Of a stretch of DNA of 57,705 nucleotides, positions 34,774-43,523 are shown in pieces; positions within the stretch are counted from its first letter, which is position 1; every line of letters starts with the position of its first letter. Source of the DNA: Beijerinckia sp. L45 (lineage in GTDB: Bacteria; Pseudomonadota; Alphaproteobacteria; Rhizobiales; Beijerinckiaceae); assembly GCF_009765775.1 (NCBI RefSeq), contig NZ_LMUU01000107.1, forward strand, positions 101,127-158,831. Direction: 5' to 3'. Both the position numbers and the translations under genes were made by a program. The notes under the pieces were generated by a model that had not been told where the DNA came from, did not search any database, and saw nothing but the letters and a program-made list of their open reading frames with translations.

Positions 34774-35561
34774 ATGCGCAAGCTGAAACCGAAGGCGCCG
34801 TTCGCTACGAGGCAGAGGGCGGCATCGCGCGCCTCACGTTCGATCGGCCTGCCGCCCGCAATGCCCTGACCTGGCGGATGTATGACGAACTGGCCGATGG
34901 CATCGCCAAGGCCAACGCGGACCTCTCCGTCAAGGTCGTCGTGCTCCGCGGCGCGGGCGGCAAAGCCTTTGTCGCCGGCACGGATATTTCGCAATTCTCG
35001 GCCTTTTCATCGGGCGCCGATGGCGTTGCTTACGAACAGCGCATCGACGCCTACGTCGATGCCCTTGAACGCATCCGTGTTCCGACCATCGCCGTCATCG
35101 AAGGGCTCGCGATCGGTGGTGGACTGGCGATCGCCAACGCGTGCGACATCCGCATCGCGACGCCGGGATCGCGATTCGGGGTGCCGATCGCGCGCACACT
35201 GGGTAATTGTTTGTCGCCGGCCAATCTCCGCCGGCTGACGGCGACGCTGGGCTTAAGCGTGGTGAAGCGGATGCTGCTTCTTGCCGAGCTGATGACCGCC
35301 GAAACGTTGCAGCCGATGGGCTATGTCGCGGCGATCGTCGACGCCGCCGCGCTTGACGACGAGATCGCAAAGACCTGTACGCGCCTCCTCGGCCATGCCC
35401 CGGTGTCGATGGCCGTGACCCGGGAGATGCTCCAACGGCTTGCGCATGATCCCGCAACAGAGGCCGCCGATCTGATCAGCGCCTGCTACGGCAGCGAGGA
35501 CTTTGCCAGCGGCGTCCGTGCCTTCCTGAACAAGGAAACCGCAATCTGGAAGGGCCGGTAG
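34770..35561 (+). CDS. Crotonase-fold protein lacking the hydratase glutamates
   Basis: A 263-residue enoyl-CoA hydratase/isomerase superfamily member. The fold motifs are present: RLTFDRPAARNALTWRMYDEL, the oxyanion hole segment KAFVAGTDISQF, and IEGLAIGGGLAIANACDIRIATPGSRFGVP. By alignment from memory, the two glutamates of mitochondrial crotonase (E144, E164) correspond to A120 and I140 here. Plain syn-hydration therefore looks unlikely. Isomerase, lyase, dehalogenase or hydrolase chemistry is possible. It overlaps the CoA-transferase gene by four bases. Confidence 0.88.
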   Translation: MNAQAETEGAVRYEAEGGIARLTFDRPAARNALTWRMYDELADGIAKANADLSVKVVVLRGAGGKAFVAGTDISQFSAFSSGADGVAYEQRIDAYVDALERIRVPTIAVIEGLAIGGGLAIANACDIRIATPGSRFGVPIARTLGNCLSPANLRRLTATLGLSVVKRMLLLAELMTAETLQPMGYVAAIVDAAALDDEIAKTCTRLLGHAPVSMAVTREMLQRLAHDPATEAADLISACYGSEDFASGVRAFLNKETAIWKGR

Positions 35562-35580
35562 CGAGATCTCTCGAACGCCT

Positions 35581-36522
35581 CTACGACGCTTTTCCCGTCA
35601 TCAGCGCCGTAACCCGTCGCCACGCCGCCATCAGGTCCGGACCTCGCTTGCCGTCGGCCGCCTCGACAGACACGGTCGCGGTGCGGCCGACCACCAGCCG
35701 CACGTCCTCCGGCACGCCATCGAGTTCGACGCGGACGGGGACGCGCTGCGCCAGGCGCACCCAGGTGAACGTTGGGTTGACGTTGGCGAGCAGCGTCGCG
35801 CCTTCGCTGCGCTCGCGATCCTCGATGCCGCTGGCGATGCTCGAGACGTGGCCGTGCAAAGCAGCCGGCTCGCCCATCAGGTGGATGGCGACGGGATCGC
35901 CGACGTGGATCCGCGGCAGCTTGGTTTCTTCAAAATAGCCTTCGACGCGCAGCGTGTCGCTGTCGACCAGTGCCATCACACCGTGGCCGACGGAGACGTA
36001 GGTGCCGGGCTGAAGGTCGACGTTGGTGATCCGGCCGTTGACCGGCGCGCGGACCTCCGAACGCGTCAGATTGAGCTTGGCGATGTCGCGATCGGCGAGG
36101 CTCTCGTCATAGGCGGCCTTGGCCTGCTGCGAGGTCGCCTGCACGGACTCCAGCTTCTGCTCCGAAATCACCTTGTCGCTGAGCTGCTTGTAGCGCGCGT
36201 CGTCGGCTGCGGCCTGGTCAAGCATCGCTTTCTTGCCGGCGACCTGCGCCTCCGCCTGGCGCAGCGCGAGGGTGAAGCGATCGGGATCGATGCGGAACAG
36301 GACGTCGCCGCGCTTGACCTGCTGGTTGTCCTCGACCAGCACCTGCGTCACCAGACCGGAAACGTCCGGCGCGACGGCGACGATATCGGCACGCAACCGG
36401 CCGTCCCGCGTCCAGGGCGCCTCCATATAGTAGTCCCACAGGCCGAGAGCGACGGGTACCGCGAGGGCGACCATCGCGAGGGTGACGAGAAGGCTGAAGC
36501 TGCGGGCGAGAAAGCGGGTCAT
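35581..36522 (-). CDS. aaeA: Membrane fusion protein, AaeA/EmrA type
   Basis: A 313-residue HlyD-family periplasmic adaptor anchored by one N-terminal helix (LLVTLAMVALAVPVALGLWDYY). The biotinyl-lipoyl halves are DIVAVAPDVSGLVTQVLVEDNQQVKRGDVLFRIDP and LTRSEVRAPVNGRITNVDLQPGTYV, with a helical hairpin between. The ATG read from 36522 overlaps the DUF1656 gene by four bases. The marR, FUSC, DUF1656, adaptor order matches aaeXAB-type exporters of aromatic acids such as p-hydroxybenzoate. The symbol is assigned by analogy. Confidence 0.88.
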   Translation of the reverse strand: MTRFLARSFSLLVTLAMVALAVPVALGLWDYYMEAPWTRDGRLRADIVAVAPDVSGLVTQVLVEDNQQVKRGDVLFRIDPDRFTLALRQAEAQVAGKKAMLDQAAADDARYKQLSDKVISEQKLESVQATSQQAKAAYDESLADRDIAKLNLTRSEVRAPVNGRITNVDLQPGTYVSVGHGVMALVDSDTLRVEGYFEETKLPRIHVGDPVAIHLMGEPAALHGHVSSIASGIEDRERSEGATLLANVNPTFTWVRLAQRVPVRVELDGVPEDVRLVVGRTATVSVEAADGKRGPDLMAAWRRVTALMTGKAS

Positions 36523-36728
36523 GCGGAAAACCGGACAGCGAGAGTGACGACACCGCCGACGAGGACGACGTAGAGGGCGAAATCGAACAGCGGACGATGC
36601 CAGATTAGGCGGTAGACCCCGCACAGCGCGAGCACCCGCCGCAGCGGTATGCTGATCGCAAAGGCGACCAGCATCCAGACGGCGAGGTCGGGCAGGAAGA
36701 CGCCATAGAGATCCATCTCGCCGGTCAT
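36519..36728 (-). CDS. aaeX: DUF1656 (AaeX-like) small membrane protein
   Basis: A 69-residue protein with two hydrophobic helices (LPDLAVWMLVAFAISIPL and LFDFALYVVLVGGVVTLAVRF) and the start MTGEMDLYGVFLP that marks DUF1656. It overlaps both neighbours by four bases (FUSC upstream, adaptor downstream), so the operon is tightly coupled. Its role in the efflux pump is not known. Confidence 0.88.
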   Translation of the reverse strand: MTGEMDLYGVFLPDLAVWMLVAFAISIPLRRVLALCGVYRLIWHRPLFDFALYVVLVGGVVTLAVRFSA

Positions 36729-38740
36729 GCCGCAAGCTCCAGCGTGAATGGTATGATGGTCGGCATGTAAGGGAGAGCGTCTGGGAACAGCGCGCGGCGG
36801 AGGCCGACGAGTCCGAGCCGCGCGGTGCGACCGGCGGGCACGGCAGTGGCATCAAGCGCGGCGTCGATGGCGCGCAACAGTTCGGGCGCTGTCGTCTCGA
36901 GAGCGCCCGCCAGATGCTTCGGCAGAGCGGCGATGACGGTGTCGAGCGCGCGGCGGGCGTCTGCCGGCAGATGGCGCCGGCCGCGGCGGAGTTCGACGAT
37001 ATTGATGCCGGCGCGCACTTCGGCGAGCAGATCTGCGGCGTGCAGGTCATCTTCGGCGGGCACGTGGACGAAGCGCGCCGAGACCAGGGCAAGCCGGTCG
37101 AGCATCAGGGCCGCCAGTTCGACGCCGTCGTGGCCACCATGGCCGCGCGCGGCAGCGACAAGCGTCATCCCATTTTTCCGCAGCAAGCGCCGCGCGCTCC
37201 ACGCGCCGTCCACGGAGCGCACCAGGCGGGTAATCAGCGCGGACACCCACATGCCGAGGATCAGGGAGATGGCCGTGTTGGTGAAGCTGGCGAAATCGGC
37301 GACGAAGCTGCCTTGGAGCGCCAGCAGCGCCAGCCCCGTGACGGCGCCGCCCAGCGCCATGCCCGCGGTGCGCGGCTGCTGCATCAGCACGCCGCAGAGC
37401 AGGAGCACCGGCGCCAGCATGACGACCAGCATTTCAAAGTTGGTGGCGAGCGGCAGCACCACGAACAGGTAGAACGCGGCGAGAAGCGCGCCGATGATCG
37501 AGGCGTTGGTGAACTGGAGAATGGCCGGCGCCGGGTCGTCCTGCGCCGCGAAGAAGCAGCAGACCACGGCGGCGAACATCGGCGCGCCCGAGCCGTCGGG
37601 CCAACCCGTCGCGATCCAGATCGCGCAGGTGGCGATGAGGGCCAGAAACGCCCCGAAGGCGGAGCGCAGCGCCATGCCGTGATCGCGATGCCGGATGATC
37701 CGGGCGGCTGCCGTGTAGCGGAAGCGAAGCGCCGGCAGTGCCGTGCCGTCCGAGACGTGGCGCAGCAGAGCGCGAATGTCCTGGCGCAGGTCGACGTAAT
37801 CGATGACCCGCCCCATCAGGCTTGCCAGAAGCAGCTCGTTCCAGGTCCGCGGGTCGGCCGGCGCGGCCATTTCGGCCGCTTCGCGCACCTGGGCGGCCGC
37901 GACGGCACTCGTGTCGTCCCTCTGCAGGAGGTCGCCGGCCGCTGTGAGCAAACGCTCCGCGGCGTCGGGCATGGCGTGCTGCGCCCGCAGCGCCTCGGCC
38001 CGGTCGGCGACGGCGGCGATGATCGGCAGCGCCATCAGCATGTGCTGGCGCAACATCGCCAAACCGCGGGGCGAGCGTCGCTCCCGTGAGGATTCAAAGG
38101 CGAGATGGGTGCCGAGCGTCTCCAGGGTCAGGGCGGCGGCGGCCAGCGACAGCGCCGCCTTGCTGCCGGCGCCTCGTTCGGAACCGGTGAAAGCCTGGAG
38201 GCTCAGGCTGCGCGCACCCGACAGCCAAGTCGCAAGCCGCGCCTTGATCGCACCGGCGACCGGCTGCGGCAGCACGATGGACGACACCAGGCTCGCGCAG
38301 ATGATGCCCAGGCTGATCTCCTCGCTGCGCGCCACGGCGACATCGAAGATCGAGGCGGGATCGTCGACGCAGGGAAACCCGATCAGCGGCGCGGTATAGC
38401 CGGCCAGCATAAAGAGATAGCCGCGCGGCGTGCGGTCGAGCAGCGACGCGTACAGGCACACCGCGACCCACAAAGCCATGGCAAGGGAGAGCAGGACCGG
38501 CGCATTAGCAAGGTTCGATACGAGGATCACCGCCATGACCCCGCCGATCATCGTCCCGCACACGCGAAAAACGGCCTTCGATCCCGTGGCGCCGGCGAAC
38601 AGCTGGCTGGTGATGTAGACCGTGGCCATGGACCAATAGGGCCGCGGCAGGTCGAACAGCAGCGCGATGTAGAGCGCGAGCATCGCCGCCGCAAAGGTCT
38701 TTGCGGCAAAGATCCAGTCGCGTCGCAGCGGCAGCGTCAT
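36725..38740 (-). CDS. aaeB: FUSC-family efflux protein (AaeB-like)
   Basis: A 671-residue inner-membrane protein. An N-terminal set of about six helices (from MTLPLRRDWIFAAKTFAAAMLALYIALLFDLPRPYWSMATVYI) is followed by a soluble part, a second set of helices (FGAFLALIATCAIWIATGWPDG through LILGMWVSALITRLV) and a helical C-terminal tail. The PYWSMATVYITSQ and GYLFMLAGYTAPLIGFP phrases are typical of AaeB. It would export aromatic carboxylic acids with the adaptor protein. The ATG read from 38740 overlaps marR by four bases. Confidence 0.88.
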   Translation of the reverse strand: MTLPLRRDWIFAAKTFAAAMLALYIALLFDLPRPYWSMATVYITSQLFAGATGSKAVFRVCGTMIGGVMAVILVSNLANAPVLLSLAMALWVAVCLYASLLDRTPRGYLFMLAGYTAPLIGFPCVDDPASIFDVAVARSEEISLGIICASLVSSIVLPQPVAGAIKARLATWLSGARSLSLQAFTGSERGAGSKAALSLAAAALTLETLGTHLAFESSRERRSPRGLAMLRQHMLMALPIIAAVADRAEALRAQHAMPDAAERLLTAAGDLLQRDDTSAVAAAQVREAAEMAAPADPRTWNELLLASLMGRVIDYVDLRQDIRALLRHVSDGTALPALRFRYTAAARIIRHRDHGMALRSAFGAFLALIATCAIWIATGWPDGSGAPMFAAVVCCFFAAQDDPAPAILQFTNASIIGALLAAFYLFVVLPLATNFEMLVVMLAPVLLLCGVLMQQPRTAGMALGGAVTGLALLALQGSFVADFASFTNTAISLILGMWVSALITRLVRSVDGAWSARRLLRKNGMTLVAAARGHGGHDGVELAALMLDRLALVSARFVHVPAEDDLHAADLLAEVRAGINIVELRRGRRHLPADARRALDTVIAALPKHLAGALETTAPELLRAIDAALDATAVPAGRTARLGLVGLRRALFPDALPYMPTIIPFTLELAA

Positions 38741-39213
38741 GACTGCAGCTCGAGCCGCGCCACCCGCGCGCCGGCCGTATAGCGCTGCAGCGCCTGGAAC
38801 ACGCGAAGGCTCGCCTCGAGATCCTCCGGGCTGACATCGGCGAAGACGGCGTCCCGCAGGTCGCTCAATTCGACTTCGATGATCGCGACGGCAGCCCGCC
38901 CGGCTGCTGTCAGGCCCAGAATCTTGGCCCGGCGATCGGTTGGATCCTCGCGACGGGTCACGAGGCCTGCAGCACAAAGCTGGTCGAGAAGGCGCACCAG
39001 CGTCGGCCCTTCGATGCCGACCGCCTCGGCCAGTGTCGCCTGCCGCGGCTCGTCGGCGAACCGCCCGATGAGCAGCAGCGGCAGCGCCGTCGCCTCCGAG
39101 AGGCCATGGACGTCGACGATGCGGTCCGCCGCGCGTCGCCACAAGCGGCCGGCCTGCAGCAGGGCGGCGGTATAGTCACGGCGAATATGGCGCAGGCGGT
39201 TTTGCACGGTCAT
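38737..39213 (-). CDS. MarR-family repressor of the efflux operon
   Basis: A 158-residue regulator. The winged helix (about 45-110) contains QATLAEAVGIEGPTLVRLLDQLCAAGLVTRREDPTDRRAKILGLTAAG, the MarR signature with its DxRxK/R wing. It is the first gene of a four-gene operon with an efflux pump, overlapping it by four bases. It likely represses its own operon and releases on binding an aromatic acid. An AT-rich palindrome 28 bp upstream of the ATG is a candidate operator. Confidence 0.92.
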   Translation of the reverse strand: MTVQNRLRHIRRDYTAALLQAGRLWRRAADRIVDVHGLSEATALPLLLIGRFADEPRQATLAEAVGIEGPTLVRLLDQLCAAGLVTRREDPTDRRAKILGLTAAGRAAVAIIEVELSDLRDAVFADVSPEDLEASLRVFQALQRYTAGARVARLELQS

Positions 39214-39240
39214 CGATCTTCTAGCGTTCGAGCCAGAGAT

Positions 39241-39260
39241 ATCGATAGCTAACTATCTAT
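39241..39260. promoter_or_regulatory. Candidate MarR operator
   Basis: ATcGATAG-CTAA-CTATCtAT: seven of eight positions are self-complementary, with a perfect core GATAG (39244-39248) and CTATC (39253-39257). It lies in AT-rich DNA 28 bp upstream of the marR start, in the expected place for autorepression. Confidence 0.55.
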
Positions 39261-39381
39261 TCGCTTTCAATCGTATTATGCCGCAAGTCCTTGATGTGAC
39301 GAGAGGGCCGCCCCGCGCACGACGCATTGCTCAAGTGGCCTTCACGACCTCGCAGTCACGTTTGCAATAGCCCGCCGACGA

Positions 39382-40065
39382 TCAGGTGATCCTGGCAATC
39401 AGGGCGGCGCTGTCGACGACATCGGCATATTTTTGCGCCATGTCGAACAGGTTCGCCTCGTGCGGCCCGATCGCCCTGTCGCCGACGCAGTCGGACGGCA
39501 CCACGGTAGCGAAGCCATGGCTGACGGCATCGACGACGGTGGCTCGCACGCAGCCCGAAGTGGTCGCTCCCGTGACGATGACGGTATCGACTCGATGGCC
39601 GACCAACCATGGGAGCACCCCGGTGCCGAAGAAGGCGGAGGGCGCCTGCTTTCGGACGATCAGGTCGTTCGCGCGCGGCGCCAGGTCCAAGACGATCTGC
39701 GTGGCTTGGCTGTCTTCGGTTTGCGTCAGCAGCCCCGGGACCTTGCGGGCGAACGGCCCGGCGTCCGAGCCATCGGACGCGTAGACCACGCGCGTGTAGG
39801 CGATCGGCCAGCCGGCATGCCGCGCGGCAGCCAGGAGCCGCGCCGTTGCGGTCACCGCAGCCTGGATGTTGCCGCCGCCGAATTGCGCGGGATCGACGAA
39901 GCTGTTGGTAAAATCGACGACGATGATCGCAGGACGAGCGCCGACACCGGTCGACCGTCCAAAGCCCTGCCGGGCATACACGTCCGCGTCAGAAACCACA
40001 GGGGGCCCGGCAAATCGGTCCTGCAGCGATGGTGCATCCTTTGTTGTCACGGCATCCTTATCCAA
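39382..40065 (-). CDS. Isochorismatase-fold cysteine hydrolase
   Basis: A 227-residue hydrolase of the isochorismatase superfamily (N-carbamoylsarcosine amidase/maleamate amidase branch). The catalytic triad is visible: Asp in AIIVVDFTNSFVDP, Lys in LIVRKQAPSAFFGT, and Cys in VIVTGATTSGCVRATVVDAVSHGF. The GVLPWLVGHRVDTVIVTG strand is typical. It probably deaminates or hydrolyses an amide or carbamoyl compound. The next gene on the strand is an LLM monooxygenase, suggesting a short catabolic route for an organic nitrogen or sulfur compound. Confidence 0.88.
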   Translation of the reverse strand: MDKDAVTTKDAPSLQDRFAGPPVVSDADVYARQGFGRSTGVGARPAIIVVDFTNSFVDPAQFGGGNIQAAVTATARLLAAARHAGWPIAYTRVVYASDGSDAGPFARKVPGLLTQTEDSQATQIVLDLAPRANDLIVRKQAPSAFFGTGVLPWLVGHRVDTVIVTGATTSGCVRATVVDAVSHGFATVVPSDCVGDRAIGPHEANLFDMAQKYADVVDSAALIARIT

Positions 40066-40143
40066 GCAGACCGCACGTATCCGTCAATGATGGTTCGGAA
40101 CGACAGCAGAGGTCGTCCCGAACGATGCCGGCATGGCCCATGA

Positions 40144-41472
40144 TCAGGCCGGAAAAAAGCGATTGTCCGGACGCGGCAGTCCGAGATGGTCGCGGAGCGT
40201 CGTGCCCTCGTAGTCCGTCCGAAACAGGCCGCGCCGCTGCAACTCCGGAACGACTCCGTCGACGAAGTCGTCGAGACCTTCCGGCAGGTAGGGGAACATG
40301 ATGTTGAAGCCGTCCGACCCGTCGCCGCTGATCCATGCCTCCATCGCGTCGGCGATCGTCTGCGGCGTGCCGACGAACGCGAGGCCCGCATAGCTGCCGG
40401 CTTTTTGCGCCAATTCGCGAATGGTCGAGTTTTTGGCCCGCGCGACCTCGATGATGCGGGCCCGCGCGCTTCTGCTGGCGTTCGTCTCCGGGATCTCGGG
40501 CAGCGGCCCATCGGGGTCGAAGCCCGAGACGTCATAGCCCAGCATCCCGTTCAGGGAGGCGATCCCACTGTCGTAATGGACGAGGCTGTCGAGGTGCGCG
40601 CGCTTGGCTTCGGCCTCCGCCACCGTATCGCCGACCACGACGAAGGCGGCAGGCAGAATTTTAAGATGGTTGGGGTCTCGGCCGATCGCCCGCATGCGGC
40701 CTTTGATGTCGGCATAGAGGCGTTGGCCGGCGGCAAGGTTCGGCTCGGCGGCGAACACTACCTCGGCGGTCTCGGCGGCGAGTTGGCGTCCGGGATCGGA
40801 CGAACCGGCCTGGACGATCACCGGCCAGCCCTGGACCGGACGGGCAATATTGAGCGGGCCGTGCACGGAGAGGCTTGGCCCCTTGTGATCGAGCACATGC
40901 ATTTTGGCCGGGTCGAAATAGAGACCGGCTGCGACATCCCTGACAAAGGCGTCGTCGGCAAAGCTGTCCCACAGGCCGGTGACCACGTCGTAGAACTCAC
41001 GCGCGCGAACGTAGCGCGCGTCATGGTCCATGAGATCCTCGTAGCCGAAGTTGAGCGCGGCGTCCGGATTGGCCGTCGTCACGACGTTCCAGCCGGCACG
41101 CCCTTCGCTCAGATGGTCGAGCGAGGCGAAGCGGCGCGCCACATGATAGGGCGCATCGAACGTCGTCGACGCCGTCGCGATCAGCCCGATGCGCTCCGTC
41201 ACCGAGGCCAGCGCCGACAACAGTGTGAACGGCTCGAACGACGTCACCGTGTGACTGCGCTTCAGCGCATCGACCGGCATGTTGAGCACGGCCAGGTGGT
41301 CGGCGAGAAAGAAGGCATCGAACTTCGCGGCTTCGAGCCGCTGCGCAAAATGCTTGAGATGCTTGAAGTTGAAGTTGGCATCGGGATAGGCGCCGGGATA
41401 GCGCCAGGCGCCGGTGTGGATGCTCACCGGCCGCATGAAGGCGCCGAGATGCAGCTGCCGCGTTCCACTCAT
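40144..41472 (-). CDS. LLM-class FMN-dependent monooxygenase (NtaA/DszA/SnaA type)
   Basis: A 442-residue flavin-dependent monooxygenase of the luciferase-like superfamily. Subfamily motifs are GAFMRPVSIHTGAWRYPGAYPDANFNFKHLKHFAQRLE, FDAFFLADHLAV, RIGLIATASTTFDAPYHVARRFASLDHLSEGRAGWNVVTT, and GWPVIVQAGSSDPGRQLAAE. It needs reduced FMN from a separate reductase. The ATG at 41472 has GGAGA seven bases upstream, so it is preferred to the in-frame start seven codons earlier. The SsuA-like gene upstream suggests sulfonate, sulfide or amine catabolism. Confidence 0.9.
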   Translation of the reverse strand: MSGTRQLHLGAFMRPVSIHTGAWRYPGAYPDANFNFKHLKHFAQRLEAAKFDAFFLADHLAVLNMPVDALKRSHTVTSFEPFTLLSALASVTERIGLIATASTTFDAPYHVARRFASLDHLSEGRAGWNVVTTANPDAALNFGYEDLMDHDARYVRAREFYDVVTGLWDSFADDAFVRDVAAGLYFDPAKMHVLDHKGPSLSVHGPLNIARPVQGWPVIVQAGSSDPGRQLAAETAEVVFAAEPNLAAGQRLYADIKGRMRAIGRDPNHLKILPAAFVVVGDTVAEAEAKRAHLDSLVHYDSGIASLNGMLGYDVSGFDPDGPLPEIPETNASRSARARIIEVARAKNSTIRELAQKAGSYAGLAFVGTPQTIADAMEAWISGDGSDGFNIMFPYLPEGLDDFVDGVVPELQRRGLFRTDYEGTTLRDHLGLPRPDNRFFPA

Positions 41473-41565
41473 CTTGATCTCTCCGGATGCCACCAGGTCA
41501 GCCGGGACAAGACGCCCCGGACCGATCCTTCCGCCGCGGCCAGCTAGAGCGCGGCCGTCCCCAAT

Positions 41566-42513
41566 CTAAGGGGTCGCCGCGCCTTTTTCGATGGCACCTG
41601 CAAATGTTTTATCGACGATGTCGTCCGCCTTGAGCTTTGTTTTGATGAGGTTGTTGCGGACATAGAGATCGATCGTGTTCTGTTCGTCGGTGACGACGCT
41701 ATCGTCGATCGGCGCGAGCTTGATCTGCGCCCGCGACAGCCAGAGTTGGGGGACTTTCGGTGGCAGGCCGACGAGCTTGCCCCAGGTCGCGGCATAGTCG
41801 TCGATATGGGACAAGGACCACGTCCGCGCCCGCGACAGACGGGTGATGAAATCCTCGAGCATCGCGCGCTTGGTGGCGATCGCGTCGTCACGCGCCACCT
41901 GATACGTCAGCCCCGGCGTCAATCCTTCGCCCGTGACGATGCGCCGGGCGCCGAACAAGACCTCCTCTTGCGCCACATAGGGCTCCCACGTCGACCAGGC
42001 GTCGACTGAGCCCGTGGAATAGGCGATCTTCGCATCCGACGGCAGAAGGAACGTCGTACGGACGGCATCTTGCGCCCAGCCCTTCTTTTCCAGAAAAGCG
42101 ACGAGCAGCTGATGCCCGATCGACCCGCGTCCGGTGGCAATCTTCTTGCCCTTGAGATCGTCGGCAGTGACGATCGGCGACGCCTTGCTGACGAGGATCG
42201 CCAGGCCGCCCGGATTCTGCCGGACGGCGGCAATCGCCTTGGCCTTCAGTCCGACGGCCTTGGCGAAGGTGAAGGGCGCATCGCCCACGATGCCGGTATC
42301 GATGGCGCCGGCGTTCAGCGCTTCCAGCAGCGGCGCGGCCGCGACGAATTCCTTCCAGTCGATCGTGTAGGGCGTGTCCTTCAGGACGCCGGCCGCTTCC
42401 ATGAGCGCGCGGGACCCGCCCTTCTGGTCACCGACGATCAGGACGGACTCGGCCCGCGCCGGCATCGTGAACGCGGCCAGCGCCGCAAGCGCATAGAGGG
42501 CAAGTGATTTCAT
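41566..42513 (-). CDS. ABC transporter substrate-binding protein, SsuA-like
   Basis: A 315-residue periplasmic binding protein of the aliphatic sulfonate/nitrate/taurine class. The signal peptide is MKSLALYALAALAAFTMPARA. The mature domain has GDQKGGSRALMEAAGVLKDTPYTIDWKEFVAAAPLLEALNAGAIDTGIVGDAPFTFA, then VRQNPGGLAILVSK and KGKKIATGRGSIGHQLLVAFLEKKGW. No permease or ATPase gene is in the window, so it must work with distant partners or is a free receptor. An 11-bp hairpin lies in its leader. Confidence 0.9.
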   Translation of the reverse strand: MKSLALYALAALAAFTMPARAESVLIVGDQKGGSRALMEAAGVLKDTPYTIDWKEFVAAAPLLEALNAGAIDTGIVGDAPFTFAKAVGLKAKAIAAVRQNPGGLAILVSKASPIVTADDLKGKKIATGRGSIGHQLLVAFLEKKGWAQDAVRTTFLLPSDAKIAYSTGSVDAWSTWEPYVAQEEVLFGARRIVTGEGLTPGLTYQVARDDAIATKRAMLEDFITRLSRARTWSLSHIDDYAATWGKLVGLPPKVPQLWLSRAQIKLAPIDDSVVTDEQNTIDLYVRNNLIKTKLKADDIVDKTFAGAIEKGAATP

Positions 42514-42534
42514 ATCAGACTCTGATCCTAAGGC

Positions 42535-42563
42535 TCGGCCATCCCCGGAACTGGGATGGCCGA
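42535..42563 (-). promoter_or_regulatory. Strong hairpin in the leader of the SsuA-like gene
   Basis: TCGGCCATCCC (42535-42545) and GGGATGGCCGA (42553-42563) form a perfect 11-bp stem with a 7-nt loop, 22 bases upstream of the ATG. No U-run follows. It may be an RNA control element, a transcription stop for the upstream gene or a repeat. A smaller palindrome, GAATA-T-TATTC, lies at 42738-42748. Confidence 0.5.
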
Positions 42564-42756
42564 TATGTTCAAACCGCAACGGTTTCTGGGATGTTGAAAC
42601 GAGGCCACCGGCGCGCGCGCAAAGACGCCCGATTTTGCCGTCCATGGGTTCGGCATCATCAGACCCTCGGCCGGCTGGTGCAATCGCCTTTTCGAGACGT
42701 CCGGCAGAACGATCATCTCGAAAACTCGACCTGGAAAGAATATTATTCCACGGCGC

Positions 42757-43464
42757 CTAGACAGCCATTGCAACCGTGTGGCGCAACCACACAATGCCGC
42801 CGTCTAAAACCTCGGTCGAGACCAGCTTAACCGCGAGGCGTTTCGCCGTCGCATCATCCGGCTCGCCGGTATAGTCGAACACCGTCGGCGTGCCGACCAG
42901 ACCGTCGACGGCCGGCGCCAGCAGCAGGCTGATTTCATCGATCGCACCGGCCTTCAGAAACGACCCGTTGATGCGACCGCCACCCTCGACGAGCAGGCGT
43001 TTGATGCCGAACGTTGTGCCCAAGATGCCGAGCACCCGCGCCACGTCGATCGCATCGCGACCACCGAAAATGTAGGACACCCCGGCGCGCCGGAGCGCAT
43101 CCAGGTGCGCGTCGCTCACGCTTTCCGTCAGCACCATCACGACGTGATCGCCGGTGATATCGTTGCGGGTGCCCCAGTTCATCTTGCCGTGAGCATCGAG
43201 GCCGATCGCATAACGCTCGGCGCGGCGTGCAACGAAGTCCGTCCGCGGAATGGCCGGGCCATCGTAGGCCGGGGGCGCCTCGCCCATTGCGTAGCCCTGC
43301 ATGGTGATGCGCCCGCAGATCCAGGCGTCACCCTCGAGCTTGTCGTGGATTTCCTCATAGGCCTTCTCGACGTGGCCCTCGACGTCGACCGTGCTCCAGC
43401 GTTTGATCTTGATCCGCCCGTCGACGGAACTGGTCATGTGGCAGATCACGTGGGGTTTTGGCAT
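42757..43464 (-). CDS. RibD C-terminal-domain (dihydrofolate reductase-like) protein
   Basis: A 235-residue NADPH-binding protein of the RibD_C/DHFR-like family. The start MPKPHVICHMTSSVDGRIK is the substrate/NADPH strand. Further motifs are AWICGRITMQGYAMGEAP, and VSYIFGGRDAIDVARVLGILGTTFGIKRLLVEGGGRINGSFLKAGAIDEISLLLAP. The LLVEGGG-x-x-NGSFL motif is typical of pyrimidine reductases. No deaminase domain is attached, and the rest of the riboflavin genes are absent, so a stand-alone reductase of unknown substrate is more likely than RibD. The ATG read from 43464 is preferred to one eight codons upstream. Confidence 0.88.
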   Translation of the reverse strand: MPKPHVICHMTSSVDGRIKIKRWSTVDVEGHVEKAYEEIHDKLEGDAWICGRITMQGYAMGEAPPAYDGPAIPRTDFVARRAERYAIGLDAHGKMNWGTRNDITGDHVVMVLTESVSDAHLDALRRAGVSYIFGGRDAIDVARVLGILGTTFGIKRLLVEGGGRINGSFLKAGAIDEISLLLAPAVDGLVGTPTVFDYTGEPDDATAKRLAVKLVSTEVLDGGIVWLRHTVAMAV

Positions 43465-43523
43465 GAAAATCCTCTCGCAGGCGCTCAACGTCGATCGACC
43501 CTGCGCCCGTCAGATAAGGCGTT

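Noticed and set aside
42757-43464. Full-length RibD of riboflavin synthesis
   Set aside because: The deaminase domain with its zinc motif is absent and no other rib gene is adjacent.
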